This document shows, in pieces, positions 52,554 through 61,982 of a DNA stretch of 64,000 bases. The position numbers and the translations under genes were made by a program. This stretch comes from Glycocaulis sp050485565 (GTDB lineage Bacteria > Pseudomonadota > Alphaproteobacteria > Caulobacterales > Maricaulaceae): positions 62,001 through 126,000 of the forward strand of contig NZ_JBJHBQ010000003.1 of NCBI RefSeq assembly GCF_050485565.1, written 5' to 3'. Under the pieces are notes generated by a model. That model did no database searches and had not been told where the DNA came from. It saw only the letters and a list, made by a program, of their open reading frames with translations. How positions within the stretch are numbered: position 1 is the stretch's first letter; each line of letters begins with the position of its first letter.

Positions 52554-53341
52554 GCACGCTTATCCACCCGTCCGCGATTGTCGAACCGGGAGCCGAGCTG
52601 GGCGAGGATGTCGAAATCGGACCGTTCTGCCAGGTCGGCCCGAAAGTAAAGATCGGGGACCGTACGCGGCTGGTCTCCCATGTCAGCGTGCGCAACCAGA
52701 CTGAAATCGGTGCTGACTGCCTGGTGCATCCGTTTGCGGCGCTCGGCTCGCCCCCGCAGGATTTCAAATACAAGGGCGGCGATGTCAGCCTGGTGATAGG
52801 CGACCGCAATACGATGCGTGAGCATGTCACCATGCATCTGGGCACCGAGACCGCCCGCGGCACGACCCGCGTCGGCTCCGGGGGTTATTTCATGGTCGGC
52901 GCCCATGTCGGGCATGACTGCGTGGTGGGCGACAATGTGGTGTTCGCCAACAATGCCACGCTTGGCGGCGAGGTGGTGATTGGCGATTACGTCATCATGG
53001 GCGGACTGTCTGCCATCCATCAGAAGTGCCGCGTTGGCCGCTATGCATTTGTAGGCGGCGGCGCGCCCGTAACCGGTGACATTATCCCTTATGGGATGGT
53101 CGATAATCACGGCTATCTGGCCGGGTTGAATCTGGTGGGTATGAAGCGGCGCGGCTTTTCGCGCGATCTCATCCACGATCTGCGCGCCGCCTACCGGCTG
53201 ATTTTTGCCGCAGAAGGCGCGTTTTCCGAACGGGTAGAGGATGCCAGCCGCCTGTTCGAGCAGCGCCCCGAGGTGATGGAGATCATCAATTTCGTGAAGG
53301 CCCCAGCAGCACGCCCGCTTTGCGGCCCCGAACAGGGCTAG
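52550..53341 (+). CDS. lpxA: UDP-N-acetylglucosamine acyltransferase
   Basis: A 263-residue left-handed beta-helix protein for the first lipid A step. Hexapeptide repeats begin at IHPSAIVEPGAELGEDVEIG. The catalytic His region is VGAHVGHDCVVGDNVV (about 116-131), and the C-terminal helical part includes NLVGMKRRGFSRDLI. It starts with GTG. Confidence 0.97.
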   Translation: MSTLIHPSAIVEPGAELGEDVEIGPFCQVGPKVKIGDRTRLVSHVSVRNQTEIGADCLVHPFAALGSPPQDFKYKGGDVSLVIGDRNTMREHVTMHLGTETARGTTRVGSGGYFMVGAHVGHDCVVGDNVVFANNATLGGEVVIGDYVIMGGLSAIHQKCRVGRYAFVGGGAPVTGDIIPYGMVDNHGYLAGLNLVGMKRRGFSRDLIHDLRAAYRLIFAAEGAFSERVEDASRLFEQRPEVMEIINFVKAPAARPLCGPEQG

Positions 53342-53346
53342 CAGCG

Positions 53347-54192
53347 ATGAGCACCAGCTGGACACGCCTTGGCCTGATCGCAGGTGGCGGTGCATTGCCG
53401 CGCCTGGTGGCGCAGGCATGTGCGGCTGACGGACGGCTTGGCTGTGTGATTGCGCTGTCCGGCTTTGCTGATCCGGCCGATTACACCGATCCACTGGTGC
53501 GCACGATCGGCCAGTTTGGCCATGTGGTGGAAGACCTCAGGGTTGCAGGTTGTGACGCGGTCTGTTTCGCCGGCATCGTGACGCGTCCTGATTTTCGCAG
53601 CTTCGTGCCGGACCTTGAGGGCGCGAAGCTTCTGCCAAAACTGCTCGCCGCTGCCGTGCGCGGAGACGATGCGCTGCTGCGCGTGGTGGTGAAGGCTTTC
53701 GAGGCACGCGGATTGAAGGTTGTGGGCGCAGACGAATTGTCCTCCTCGCTATTGGCGGCCGCCGGACTAATCGGCGGCGATGTAGATGCCGCACCTCACC
53801 AGCCTGACATCGCCAAGGCCATGCAGATGGCGGCCGCTATCGGGGCGCTGGACGCAGGGCAGGGCGCCGTCGTGTGCGACGGGCTGGTGCTGGCGCTGGA
53901 GGCGCAGGAAGGCACCGACGCCATGCTGGAGCGCGTCGCGGGCCTGCCGGAGAATATTCGCGGCACGCGCCAGACCCCGCGCGGCGTGCTGGCCAAACGC
54001 CCAAAGCCGCAGCAGGAGCGCCGGATCGATCTTCCGGTCGTGGGGGTGGAAACGGTTGAGCGGGCGGCCGCAGCGGGTCTTGCAGGCATTGCTGTCGAGG
54101 CGGGTGCGGCGCTGATCCTGGGCAGTGACGCCGTTGACGCCGCCGCGCGCCGCCACGGCATTTTCGTTATCGGCGTTTCGCCGGACAGCTGA
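53347..54192 (+). CDS. lpxI: UDP-2,3-diacylglucosamine pyrophosphatase LpxI
   Basis: A 281-residue DUF1009-type enzyme that hydrolyses UDP-2,3-diacylglucosamine to lipid X. It replaces LpxH in alphaproteobacteria. Start segment RLGLIAGGGALPRLVA and later DLPVVGVETVERAAAAG-type elements are typical, with the conserved aspartates in the C-terminal domain. It lies five bases after lpxA and 14 before lpxB, giving consecutive pathway steps. Confidence 0.93.
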   Translation: MSTSWTRLGLIAGGGALPRLVAQACAADGRLGCVIALSGFADPADYTDPLVRTIGQFGHVVEDLRVAGCDAVCFAGIVTRPDFRSFVPDLEGAKLLPKLLAAAVRGDDALLRVVVKAFEARGLKVVGADELSSSLLAAAGLIGGDVDAAPHQPDIAKAMQMAAAIGALDAGQGAVVCDGLVLALEAQEGTDAMLERVAGLPENIRGTRQTPRGVLAKRPKPQQERRIDLPVVGVETVERAAAAGLAGIAVEAGAALILGSDAVDAAARRHGIFVIGVSPDS

Positions 54193-54206
54193 ACGGACAA
54201 ACTCCC

Positions 54207-55376
54207 ATGGCCCCCGCTAACCGGCCTTTACGCGTATTTGTCGTGGCCGCCGAACCCTCTGGTGACATGGTGGGCGCGGAGCTTATCCGGGCCTTGCGCG
54301 CTGCAAGCCCGGGCGTGGAGATTGCTGGTGTTGGCCGGGAAGCCATGGCGGCTGAAGGCGTCGCCACTGATATCGATCTGTCAGCGCTGTCGGTCCTGGG
54401 CCTCTTTGACGGCCTGCGCGTCTGGCGTCAGGTGCATGAGCGCTCGGATGCCTGCGCGCGCGCGGCGGCCGCGTTCAATGCTGATCAGGTGGTGCTGATC
54501 GATTCCTGGGGCTTCATGCTGCGCGTGGCGTGGAAAGTTCGTGAAGCCTGCCCGGGCGCGCGCATCGTCAAATATATCGGCCCGCAAGCCTTTGCGACGC
54601 GCCCCGGCCGGGCCAAGACGCTTGCGCGGGCGGTCGACAATCTTCTGGCCATTCACCCGTTCGACCCGGAGTATTTTGAACCCTACGGCCTGCCGACCAT
54701 CGTGGTGGGCAACCCGGCGCTGGAGCGTGACCTGACGGGCGACGGCGCAGGCTTCCGCCGCCAGCACGCAATTACTGACGATGCGCGCGTCATACTGGTC
54801 CTGTTTGGCAGCAGGAAGGCGGAGGTCGAAAGGCTGTTTGATGATTTCGCCGCTACGGCTGAAGCGCTGGCGAAAGACCGCCCTGACCTGCGTCTGGTGA
54901 CGGTAGTGGCGCCGTCGGTCGCGGAGTCTGTGCGCAACCGGCTGGCGAGCCGCGATACGCTCTCTGGAATGATCGTGGTGGGACCGGAAGAGCGCCTTGA
55001 CGCCTTTGCCGCCGCCGACGCAGCCCTTGCGTGCTCAGGCACGGTAACGCTGGAGCTGTCACGCATGGGCGTGCCGAGCGTGGTCGGCTACCGGCTGGGG
55101 CCTGTTGCCTGGGCCATCGCCTGGAACTTTATGCTGAAGGCGCCCTATGTCAGCCTGGTCAATCTGGCAGCTGGCCGGGAACTATTGCCTGAACGTCTGC
55201 AGACCCGCGCCGTGCCGGAGCATCTGGTGCCGGAAATGGCAAGGCTGATCGATGATGCGCAGCATCGCAGCACGGTCTCGAAGGCGCTGGTGGAAACCAC
55301 GAAACTCATGGCCGGAAACGGCGAGGGCGCGAGCGTCAATGCCGCCCGCGCCCTCATCGAACTTGGCCCGAAATAA
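54207..55376 (+). CDS. lpxB: Lipid-A-disaccharide synthase
   Basis: A 389-residue GT19 glycosyltransferase that joins lipid X and UDP-diacylglucosamine. VVAAEPSGDMVGAELIRAL (about 11-29) and KYIGPQAFATRPGRAK (about 123-138) near the N-terminus are conserved, and CSGTVTLELSRMGVPSVVGY (about 276-295) forms part of the nucleotide site. Its stop lies three bases from the stop of the convergent citrate synthase gene. Confidence 0.96.
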   Translation: MAPANRPLRVFVVAAEPSGDMVGAELIRALRAASPGVEIAGVGREAMAAEGVATDIDLSALSVLGLFDGLRVWRQVHERSDACARAAAAFNADQVVLIDSWGFMLRVAWKVREACPGARIVKYIGPQAFATRPGRAKTLARAVDNLLAIHPFDPEYFEPYGLPTIVVGNPALERDLTGDGAGFRRQHAITDDARVILVLFGSRKAEVERLFDDFAATAEALAKDRPDLRLVTVVAPSVAESVRNRLASRDTLSGMIVVGPEERLDAFAAADAALACSGTVTLELSRMGVPSVVGYRLGPVAWAIAWNFMLKAPYVSLVNLAAGRELLPERLQTRAVPEHLVPEMARLIDDAQHRSTVSKALVETTKLMAGNGEGASVNAARALIELGPK

Positions 55377-55379
55377 GGT

Positions 55380-56684
55380 CTAGCGCTTGCTGACGGGCTG
55401 GTAGGCGCGCTCGGTTGCGCCGGTGAAGACCTGACGCGGGCGGCCGATCTTCTGGGTCGGGTCTTCAATCATTTCAGACCATTGCGCGATCCAGCCAACC
55501 GTGCGGGCCAGCGCGAAGAGCACCGTGAACATCTCGGTGGGGAAGCCCATCGCGCGCAGCGTGATGCCCGAATAGAAGTCGATATTCGGGTAGAGCTTCT
55601 TCTCGACAAAATACGGATCTTCCAGAGCGATACGCTCCAGTTCCAGTGCGACCTGAAGCAGCGGATCGTCCTTCACGCCCAGCTCGTCGAGCACCTCATG
55701 GCAGGTGGTGCGCATGACTTTCGCGCGCGGGTCGTAATTCTTGTAGACGCGGTGGCCAAAGCCCATCAGGCGGAACGGATCATCCTTGTCCTTGGCGCGC
55801 TTGATGAATTCAGGGATACGGTCAACCGACCCGATCTCTTCCAGCATGTTGAGCGCGGCCTCGTTGGCACCGCCATGGGCAGGGCCCCACAGCGAGGCAA
55901 TGCCGGCCGCGATACAGGCGAACGGATTGGCACCGGACGAACCGGCAAGGCGGACCGTCGAGGTGGAGGCGTTCTGCTCGTGATCGGCGTGCAGGATGAA
56001 GATGCGGTCCATCGCGCGGGCCAGCGTCGGCGAAACTTCATAATCCTCGGCTGGCACCGCAAAGCACATGCGCAGGAAGTTGGAGGCGTAGTCCAGCTCG
56101 TTGCGCGGGCTGATGAAGGGCTGGCCGACCGAGTATTTGAACGCCCGCGCCGCAATCGTCGGCATTTTTGCGATCATGCGGTGGCTGGCAATGGTGCGCG
56201 CCTTGGGATCATTGATGTCGGTGGAGTCGTGGTAGAAGGCGGCCAGTGCGCCAACCGTGCCGACCATCACCGCCATCGGGTGCGCATCGCGCCGATAGCC
56301 ACGGAAGAACTGGTCGAACTGGTCGTGCAGCATGGTGTGACGGCGGATCGTCCAGTCAAACGCCTCAAGCTCTTTGGCCGAGGGCAGCTCGCCGTGCAGC
56401 AGCAGGTAGGACACCTCGATGAAGGAGGAGTTTTCCGCCAGCTGGTCAATGGGATAGCCGCGATAGAGCAGTACGCCTTCATCGCCGTCGATATAGGTGA
56501 TCTGGCTTTCACAGCTGGCTGTGGAGGTGAAGCCCGGATCGTAGGTGAACACGCCCGCATCGCGATAGAGCGTGCGGATATCGATGACATCGGGGCCTAC
56601 GGAGCCAGCCAGAACCGGTAGCTCGATCGTTTTCCCGTTAATGGTCAGCTGGGCGGAGCCCGTTTTGTCGGTCTTGTTCTTCAT
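55380..56684 (-). CDS. gltA: Citrate synthase
   Basis: A 434-residue type II (hexameric) citrate synthase that condenses oxaloacetate and acetyl-CoA. Catalytic residues are in LHADHEQNASTSTVRLAGS (about 237-255), MGFGHRVYKNYDPRAK (about 306-321) and the Asp of YPNIDFYSGITLRAMGFP (about 366-383). It lies 32 bases downstream of gltX on the same strand. Confidence 0.98.
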   Translation of the reverse strand: MKNKTDKTGSAQLTINGKTIELPVLAGSVGPDVIDIRTLYRDAGVFTYDPGFTSTASCESQITYIDGDEGVLLYRGYPIDQLAENSSFIEVSYLLLHGELPSAKELEAFDWTIRRHTMLHDQFDQFFRGYRRDAHPMAVMVGTVGALAAFYHDSTDINDPKARTIASHRMIAKMPTIAARAFKYSVGQPFISPRNELDYASNFLRMCFAVPAEDYEVSPTLARAMDRIFILHADHEQNASTSTVRLAGSSGANPFACIAAGIASLWGPAHGGANEAALNMLEEIGSVDRIPEFIKRAKDKDDPFRLMGFGHRVYKNYDPRAKVMRTTCHEVLDELGVKDDPLLQVALELERIALEDPYFVEKKLYPNIDFYSGITLRAMGFPTEMFTVLFALARTVGWIAQWSEMIEDPTQKIGRPRQVFTGATERAYQPVSKR

Positions 56685-56716
56685 CGGTCCAATCCCTTCA
56701 CGTAAGTCAGGTCTGT

Positions 56717-58120
56717 TCAGTCCAGGCGGGCGTGATCGTCCAGCCTGGCAAGTGTTTCGTCGCGGCCCAGCAATCCCAGCACCAGGCCCATATCGGGCGC
56801 CGGGGCGCCTCCGGTCAGTACGGCGCGCAAAGGCTGGCCGATCTTGCCAAAGCCAACGCCTTCGGATTCTGCAAATGCCTTGAGCACGGCGCCCAGGGAC
56901 TCGCTGTTCCAGTCATTATGTGCGGCGAGCACGCCGCGCAGGCGGGAAAGCCGCGCGAGTGCATCGGGAGACAGGTGCTTGCGCGCCGCATCATCAAGGC
57001 TGAACGGGCGTTCGCGGAGGAGAAAATAGGCTTGCGATTCCATTTCGGCGAGTGTTTTTGAACGCTCTTTCAGCATATCCATGGCAGGTGTTAACCGGGC
57101 GTGCGCCACCGCGCCGCTGACCAGCCCGTCCTGACCCTCCAGACGCTCCATCAGCAGCGCCAGAAGCCGCGCATCGTCGGCCTGGCGGATATGATGGTGG
57201 TTTACAAACGCCATCTTGTCGAAATCGAGCCGGGCAGGGGCCTTGTTCAGCCCGTCCAGCGAAAAGGCGGCGATCAGTTCGGCGTCGCTGAACAATTCCT
57301 GGTCGCCATGGCTCCAGCCAAGGCGCGCCAGATAATTGCGCAAGCCTTCCGGCAGATAGCCCATATCGCGATAGGCTTCCGCGCCCAGCGCGCCATGGCG
57401 CTTGGACAGCTTCTTGCCATCAGGCCCGTGAATGAGCGGGATATGGGCAAAAACAGGCCGCTCCCAGCCCAGCGCATCATACAACTGGGCCTGGCGCCCG
57501 CCATTTACCAGATGATCGTCGCCCCGGATGATGTGGGTGACGCCCATATCATGGTCATCGACCACCACGGCGAGATTATAGGTCGGGTTGCCATCGGCGC
57601 GCAGCAGGATGAGGTCGTCAAACTCCTTGGCGGCCCAGCGCACTTCGCCCTGAACGGCGTCATTCAGCGTGACATCGCTGTCCGGCGCGCGAAAGCGGAC
57701 CGTAAACCGGCGGTCATCGGGCGGCGTGCCGCCATCGCGCCAGGGAGAGCGCAGGGCGCGGCCTTCAGCAAAGGCTTCCTCGCGCAGCTTTTCCACCTCT
57801 TCGTGCGTGCAATAGCAACGAAACGCTTTTCCCTGCGCGACCAGCTCTTCAGCCACTTCGCGGTGCCGGTCGGCGCGGGCGTGCTGGGAAACGGCATCGC
57901 CATCCCATTCCAGCCCCAGCCAGTTCATGCCGGCCAGAATCGCATCCACGGCTTCTGTGGTGGAGCGCTCGCGGTCCGTATCCTCGATGCGCAGCTTGAA
58001 CTGGCCGCCTGCCTGACGCGCAAAAAGATAGTTGAACAAGGCGGTGCGCGCCCCTCCGATATGGAGGAAGCCGGTGGGCGAGGGCGCAAAGCGCGTGATG
58101 ATGTCTTGTCTGTTTTGCAC
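56717..58120 (-). CDS. gltX: Glutamyl-tRNA synthetase
   Basis: A 467-residue class I synthetase. The HIGH motif is in FAPSPTGFLHIGGARTALFN (about 11-30), and the KMSKS-equivalent is DGKKLSKRHGAL (about 238). The C-terminal anticodon domain is of normal length. It charges tRNA-Glu, and many alphaproteobacteria also use such an enzyme on tRNA-Gln with GatCAB. It diverges from comEC. Confidence 0.97.
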   Translation of the reverse strand: MQNRQDIITRFAPSPTGFLHIGGARTALFNYLFARQAGGQFKLRIEDTDRERSTTEAVDAILAGMNWLGLEWDGDAVSQHARADRHREVAEELVAQGKAFRCYCTHEEVEKLREEAFAEGRALRSPWRDGGTPPDDRRFTVRFRAPDSDVTLNDAVQGEVRWAAKEFDDLILLRADGNPTYNLAVVVDDHDMGVTHIIRGDDHLVNGGRQAQLYDALGWERPVFAHIPLIHGPDGKKLSKRHGALGAEAYRDMGYLPEGLRNYLARLGWSHGDQELFSDAELIAAFSLDGLNKAPARLDFDKMAFVNHHHIRQADDARLLALLMERLEGQDGLVSGAVAHARLTPAMDMLKERSKTLAEMESQAYFLLRERPFSLDDAARKHLSPDALARLSRLRGVLAAHNDWNSESLGAVLKAFAESEGVGFGKIGQPLRAVLTGGAPAPDMGLVLGLLGRDETLARLDDHARLD

Positions 58121-58219
58121 GTGCGAGATGTTGCTGCGCTGCGAAGGAGCGGGATGATTAGCATGTTAGGCACGTAAAGAGATAGTCTCACCGCTGAAGT
58201 GACAACACAGGGTGGCTGC

Positions 58220-60376
58220 ATGCGCCGCTACATCCACGCGGTCCGGGCGTCAATCAGGCGGGAATGCAGCCCGGCATCGGGCGGCGCAGCCGCGGCATTG
58301 AGCCGTCTTTTGCAGCCTGTATTGCCGTCAAGGGCCGTCCGCCCGGCCGATCTGATCTTGTGGGTGCCGCTTGCCGCCGGGCTGGGTGCGGCGGTCTATC
58401 TTTCTGTCCCTGCAGAGCCGGATGCGGCGCTGATCCCTGTATTCTGGCTGTCAGCCCTGATCTGCCTTGCAGCCGGTCTGTTGCTGACGGCGCGGCCCGC
58501 TCTGCTGGCGGCGGCGGTGCTGAGCGCGTGCGCGCTGGCGGGCCACGCCCATGTTCAGGGCCGGACATTGTCCCTTGCCCCGCCCCATATCGAGATCAGC
58601 GACCGCGCCCGCACCGTGACGGGCTGGGTGGAGCGCATTGAGCGCCGGGGGCGTTCGGGGCGCGTGCTGCTGCGTGTCGACAGCCTCCAGCGCGCCGATA
58701 CGGCACCTTACCGGGTGCGCCTGCGGATCAATACCGAAACCCTGACCCCCGGCGATGGCATTCGCGTCAGCGCCGTCCTGTCACCTCCGCGCGGACCTGC
58801 GGCGGCGGGCGGCTATGACGGCGCGCGGGCGGCCTGGTACCAGCGGGTTGCCCTCTCAGGGTTTTCCATCTCCCAGCCCCAGACGGAAGACATTGCCGGA
58901 AATGAGAGCCAGCGGGCGTTTCTGGCGTGGCGATGGCGGCTGGCGCAGCGCATTTCGGATGCAGCCGGGCCAAACTCAGGGCCGGTCATCGCCGCGCTGC
59001 TGACCGGGGAGCGCTCAGGCGTCACCGAGGCCCATGCCGAGGCGCTGCGGTTGTCCGGGCTTGGTCATTTGCTGGCCATATCAGGCATGCACATGGCGCT
59101 GCTGGCTGGCGGCATTTACTTCGCCGTGCGCTGGCTCATCGCCTCGATCGAACCTTTCGCCCGCGCGCATGATCCGCGAAAGCCTGCAGCGCTGATCGCG
59201 CTCCTCGCCGCTCTTGGCTATCTGCTGCTGTCGGGCGGTGCGATCTCCACCCAGCGCGCCTTCGTGATGGCTGCGGTCATGTTCACGGCGGTATTGATAG
59301 GCCGCAGAGCGGTGTCTTTTCAGTCGCTTGCACTGGCCGCGCTCATCATCATCGCGTTCAACCCGGAAAGCGTGATCGAGCCGGGTTTCCAGATGAGCTT
59401 TGCCGCGACCGCTGCCCTGATTGCCGTCTATGAAGCCTGGCAGAGATGGCGGATCACCCGCGACATAGCCGATTATGGCTGGTTTGCCCGCGTGCAGGCG
59501 GCGTTTACAGGGCTCGCCGTGACCAGCCTTGTGGCGGGCAGCGCAACCGGGCTGTTTGCCGCCTTCCATTTCCAGCGCATGGCCGCCTATGGGTTTGGCG
59601 CAAACCTTGTCGCCATGCCGGTATTCAGCTTCTGGGTGATGCCGGCCGGCGTCGTGGGGCTGCTCTTGGCCCCATTCGGGCTGGAAGGCTTGCCGTTGAT
59701 GGTAAGCGCAATGGGCATGGATATCGTGCTGGCGATCGCGACATGGACGTCATCGCTGCCCGGCGCCGCCTTGCCCGCGCTGGCGCCGGGCGGGATCGTG
59801 CTCGGTCTTTATGCGACCGGGTTTGCACTGGCGACGCTGGGGCGAGGGCTGGTGCGGGTGGCGGGCGTTCCGTTTGCTGCCGGGGCGCTGTCCCTGTGGG
59901 CGCTGCAGGCCCCGCCCGACATGATGATCACATCCTCTGGCGTTCTGGTTTCGAGAAGCATTTCGAGTGAAACCGGCGAGCGTCTGGACTGGCAGGTCAG
60001 TGACCGCCGCCGGGGCCGGTTTGAGGCTGGGGTGTTGCTGCAGCGTGCCGGAACCGGGCTCAGCGCCGCGCCGCGCGGTGATTATGCGTGCGATCCGCTG
60101 GGCTGTCTTGTCATCACGGCCGAGGGGCTGCGCGTAGCGGTCAGCGAGCATCCCGCCTCGCTGGAGGAAGATTGCGTACGCGCAGACCTGGTGGTCGCGC
60201 GCGGCACGGTAAGCGCCTGGCAGAAGCGCCGTTGCGCGGTGCCGGTTCTGGACGATGCGGCCCGCGCAGAGTTGGGCAGCGCCGAATTCTGGGTTCGTGA
60301 CGGGCGCATCATCCGCCTTCGCGGTGCCAATGATGGCAGTGCGGCCCGCGTCTGGGGACGGGAGCGGGAGAGCTAG
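58220..60376 (+). CDS. comEC: ComEC/Rec2-type DNA uptake channel protein
   Basis: A 718-residue multi-helix membrane protein. An N-terminal DUF4131 region (about 45-190) precedes the competence domain, with LTGERSGVTEAHAEALRLSG (about 264) and HLLAISGMHMALLAGGIYF (about 285) as its signature. Helices run to about 560. The C-terminal 150 residues lack the metallo-beta-lactamase zinc motifs of full-length Bacillus ComEC, as in many alphaproteobacteria. It transports single-stranded DNA across the inner membrane in competent bacteria. An in-frame GTG at 58199 is an alternative start. Confidence 0.9.
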   Translation: MRRYIHAVRASIRRECSPASGGAAAALSRLLQPVLPSRAVRPADLILWVPLAAGLGAAVYLSVPAEPDAALIPVFWLSALICLAAGLLLTARPALLAAAVLSACALAGHAHVQGRTLSLAPPHIEISDRARTVTGWVERIERRGRSGRVLLRVDSLQRADTAPYRVRLRINTETLTPGDGIRVSAVLSPPRGPAAAGGYDGARAAWYQRVALSGFSISQPQTEDIAGNESQRAFLAWRWRLAQRISDAAGPNSGPVIAALLTGERSGVTEAHAEALRLSGLGHLLAISGMHMALLAGGIYFAVRWLIASIEPFARAHDPRKPAALIALLAALGYLLLSGGAISTQRAFVMAAVMFTAVLIGRRAVSFQSLALAALIIIAFNPESVIEPGFQMSFAATAALIAVYEAWQRWRITRDIADYGWFARVQAAFTGLAVTSLVAGSATGLFAAFHFQRMAAYGFGANLVAMPVFSFWVMPAGVVGLLLAPFGLEGLPLMVSAMGMDIVLAIATWTSSLPGAALPALAPGGIVLGLYATGFALATLGRGLVRVAGVPFAAGALSLWALQAPPDMMITSSGVLVSRSISSETGERLDWQVSDRRRGRFEAGVLLQRAGTGLSAAPRGDYACDPLGCLVITAEGLRVAVSEHPASLEEDCVRADLVVARGTVSAWQKRRCAVPVLDDAARAELGSAEFWVRDGRIIRLRGANDGSAARVWGRERES

Positions 60377-60405
60377 CTGCATTTGCCAGCTTCGGCCCCA
60401 AAGGG

Positions 60406-61077
60406 TCAGTGATAGCGGCGGATCAGCCCCACCAGACGGCCCTGAACCTGTACCCGGTCCGGCCCGAAAATGCGGGTTTCATAGGCCGGGTTCGCTGCCT
60501 CCAGGGCGATCGACCCGCCCTTGCGGCGGATGCGTTTGAGCGTGGCTTCCTCATTATCCACAAGCGCAACGACAATCTCGCCATTACTGGCCGTGTCACC
60601 GCGCCGGATGATGACAAAATCACCGTCGAGAATGCCCGCCTCGATCATGGAATCTCCTTCGACCTCCAGCGCGAAATGCTCGCCCGAAGACACCATCTGG
60701 GAGGGAACGCCAAACCGGTCGGTTTCGTGCTGGATCGCCTCGATCGGTACGCCAGCCGCGATTTTACCGAGCAGCGGCACGTCGACCGAATCGGTTTCCA
60801 TCTCCCGGCGCGCGAAATTGCCACTGACCACATTGCTCGCTGGACTGACGCGCGGCGCGGAGGCATCGGGGAGTTTGAGCACTTCGAGCGCGCGGGCGCG
60901 GTGGGCAAGACGGCGAATGAAGCCGCGCTCCTCCAGCGCGCTGACCAGACGGTGCACACCGGATTTCGATGCCAGCTGCAAAGCCTCTTTCATCTCGTCA
61001 AAAGACGGGGAAACGCCGTCCTCGGACAGGCGCTTGTGAATGAAGAGCAGAAGCTCGTGTTGTTTGCGGGTCAGCAT
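60406..61077 (-). CDS. lexA: LexA repressor
   Basis: A 223-residue SOS repressor. The winged-helix N-terminus has SFDEMKEALQLASKSGVHRL (about 25-44) as recognition helices. The cleavage site is Ala108-Gly109 (GKIAAGVPIE), with catalytic Ser143 (EGDSMIEAG) and Lys181 (EATLKRIRR). Cleavage on RecA filaments relieves repression. A perfect LexA box lies 55 bases upstream, so it should repress itself. It converges with comEC, 29 bases away. Confidence 0.97.
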   Translation of the reverse strand: MLTRKQHELLLFIHKRLSEDGVSPSFDEMKEALQLASKSGVHRLVSALEERGFIRRLAHRARALEVLKLPDASAPRVSPASNVVSGNFARREMETDSVDVPLLGKIAAGVPIEAIQHETDRFGVPSQMVSSGEHFALEVEGDSMIEAGILDGDFVIIRRGDTASNGEIVVALVDNEEATLKRIRRKGGSIALEAANPAYETRIFGPDRVQVQGRLVGLIRRYH

Positions 61078-61131
61078 GAGGGGGTCTGATCTCCAGTCAA
61101 CAAAGGAACAAAGCCAGAAAGGCCACGGTTT

Positions 61132-61146
61132 GTTCTACGCCTGTTC
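61132..61146 (-). promoter_or_regulatory. LexA box upstream of lexA
   Basis: GTTC (61132-61135), seven bases TACGCCT, GTTC (61143-61146): a perfect match to the direct-repeat SOS box known from alphaproteobacteria (GAAC-N7-GAAC on the coding strand). It lies in the 98-base gap between lexA and trpC. A further GTTC-like piece on the minus strand at 61106-61109 has no partner at the right spacing. Confidence 0.88.
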
Positions 61147-61175
61147 CGCTCGGCCGTCAAGGGTTGCGCCCGCTC

Positions 61176-61979
61176 TCAGGCGAAGTTCATCAGGGTTTTC
61201 ACCGCTGCGGCAACATCGTCCTGGCGCATCAGGCTTTCACCGACCAGCAGGGCTTTTGCGCCGGATCGGCGCACGCGCTCAGCGTCATCGGCGTTGAAAA
61301 TCCCGCTTTCGGCCACCAGGAACCGGTCGTCGGGCACCGAGGCGCTCAGCGCCTCGAATGTGGCCAGCGTCACGTCGAACGTGCGCAGATTGCGGTTATT
61401 GATGCCGATCAGCGGCGAGGGCAGGGCGAGGGCCCGCTCCAGCTCTGCGCGGTCATGCACCTCGATAAGGGCATCCATATTCCAGTGCGCGGCCTCCGCC
61501 ACCAGATCGGCGGCAAGGGCGTCATCCACGGCCGCCATGATGACGAGAATGCAGTCAGCCCCCAGCGCGCGCGATTCTGCCACCTGCCACGGATCATAGA
61601 GGAAGTCCTTGCGCAATACGGGCAGGGACACGGCCGCGCGCGCCGCCACCAGATGCGCGTCGCTGCCTTGAAAGCTTTCGGTATCGGTAAGGATGGAGAG
61701 GCAGGCCGCGCCGCCTGCTTCATAAGCGCGGGCAAGCGCAGGCGGGTCGAAATCAGCGCGGATCAGGCCGCGTGAGGGGCTTGCCTTCTTGATCTCCGCG
61801 ATCAGGGCCAGCCCGTCTGCGGCTAGCCGGGATTGCAGGTTATCAAGAAAGCCGCGCACGGGCGGCGCAGCCTGGCCCTTTGCGGAGATGTCGGCATAGC
61901 TGATCGCCGCCTTGCGGCGCGCGGTGTCAGCGCGCTTGTAAACGCCGATGCGCTCCAGCGTGTCAGTCATGGGCGGCAT
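61176..61979 (-). CDS. trpC: Indole-3-glycerol phosphate synthase
   Basis: A 267-residue TIM-barrel enzyme closing the indole ring in tryptophan synthesis. LIAEIKKASPSRGLIRADFD (about 59-78), VLRKDFLYDPWQV (about 121-133) and GINNRNLRTFDV (about 191-202) are the conserved catalytic and phosphate-binding strands. It starts at 61979, three bases after the trpD stop; a second ATG at 61970 is possible. Confidence 0.97.
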   Translation of the reverse strand: MPPMTDTLERIGVYKRADTARRKAAISYADISAKGQAAPPVRGFLDNLQSRLAADGLALIAEIKKASPSRGLIRADFDPPALARAYEAGGAACLSILTDTESFQGSDAHLVAARAAVSLPVLRKDFLYDPWQVAESRALGADCILVIMAAVDDALAADLVAEAAHWNMDALIEVHDRAELERALALPSPLIGINNRNLRTFDVTLATFEALSASVPDDRFLVAESGIFNADDAERVRRSGAKALLVGESLMRQDDVAAAVKTLMNFA

Positions 61980-61982
61980 TCC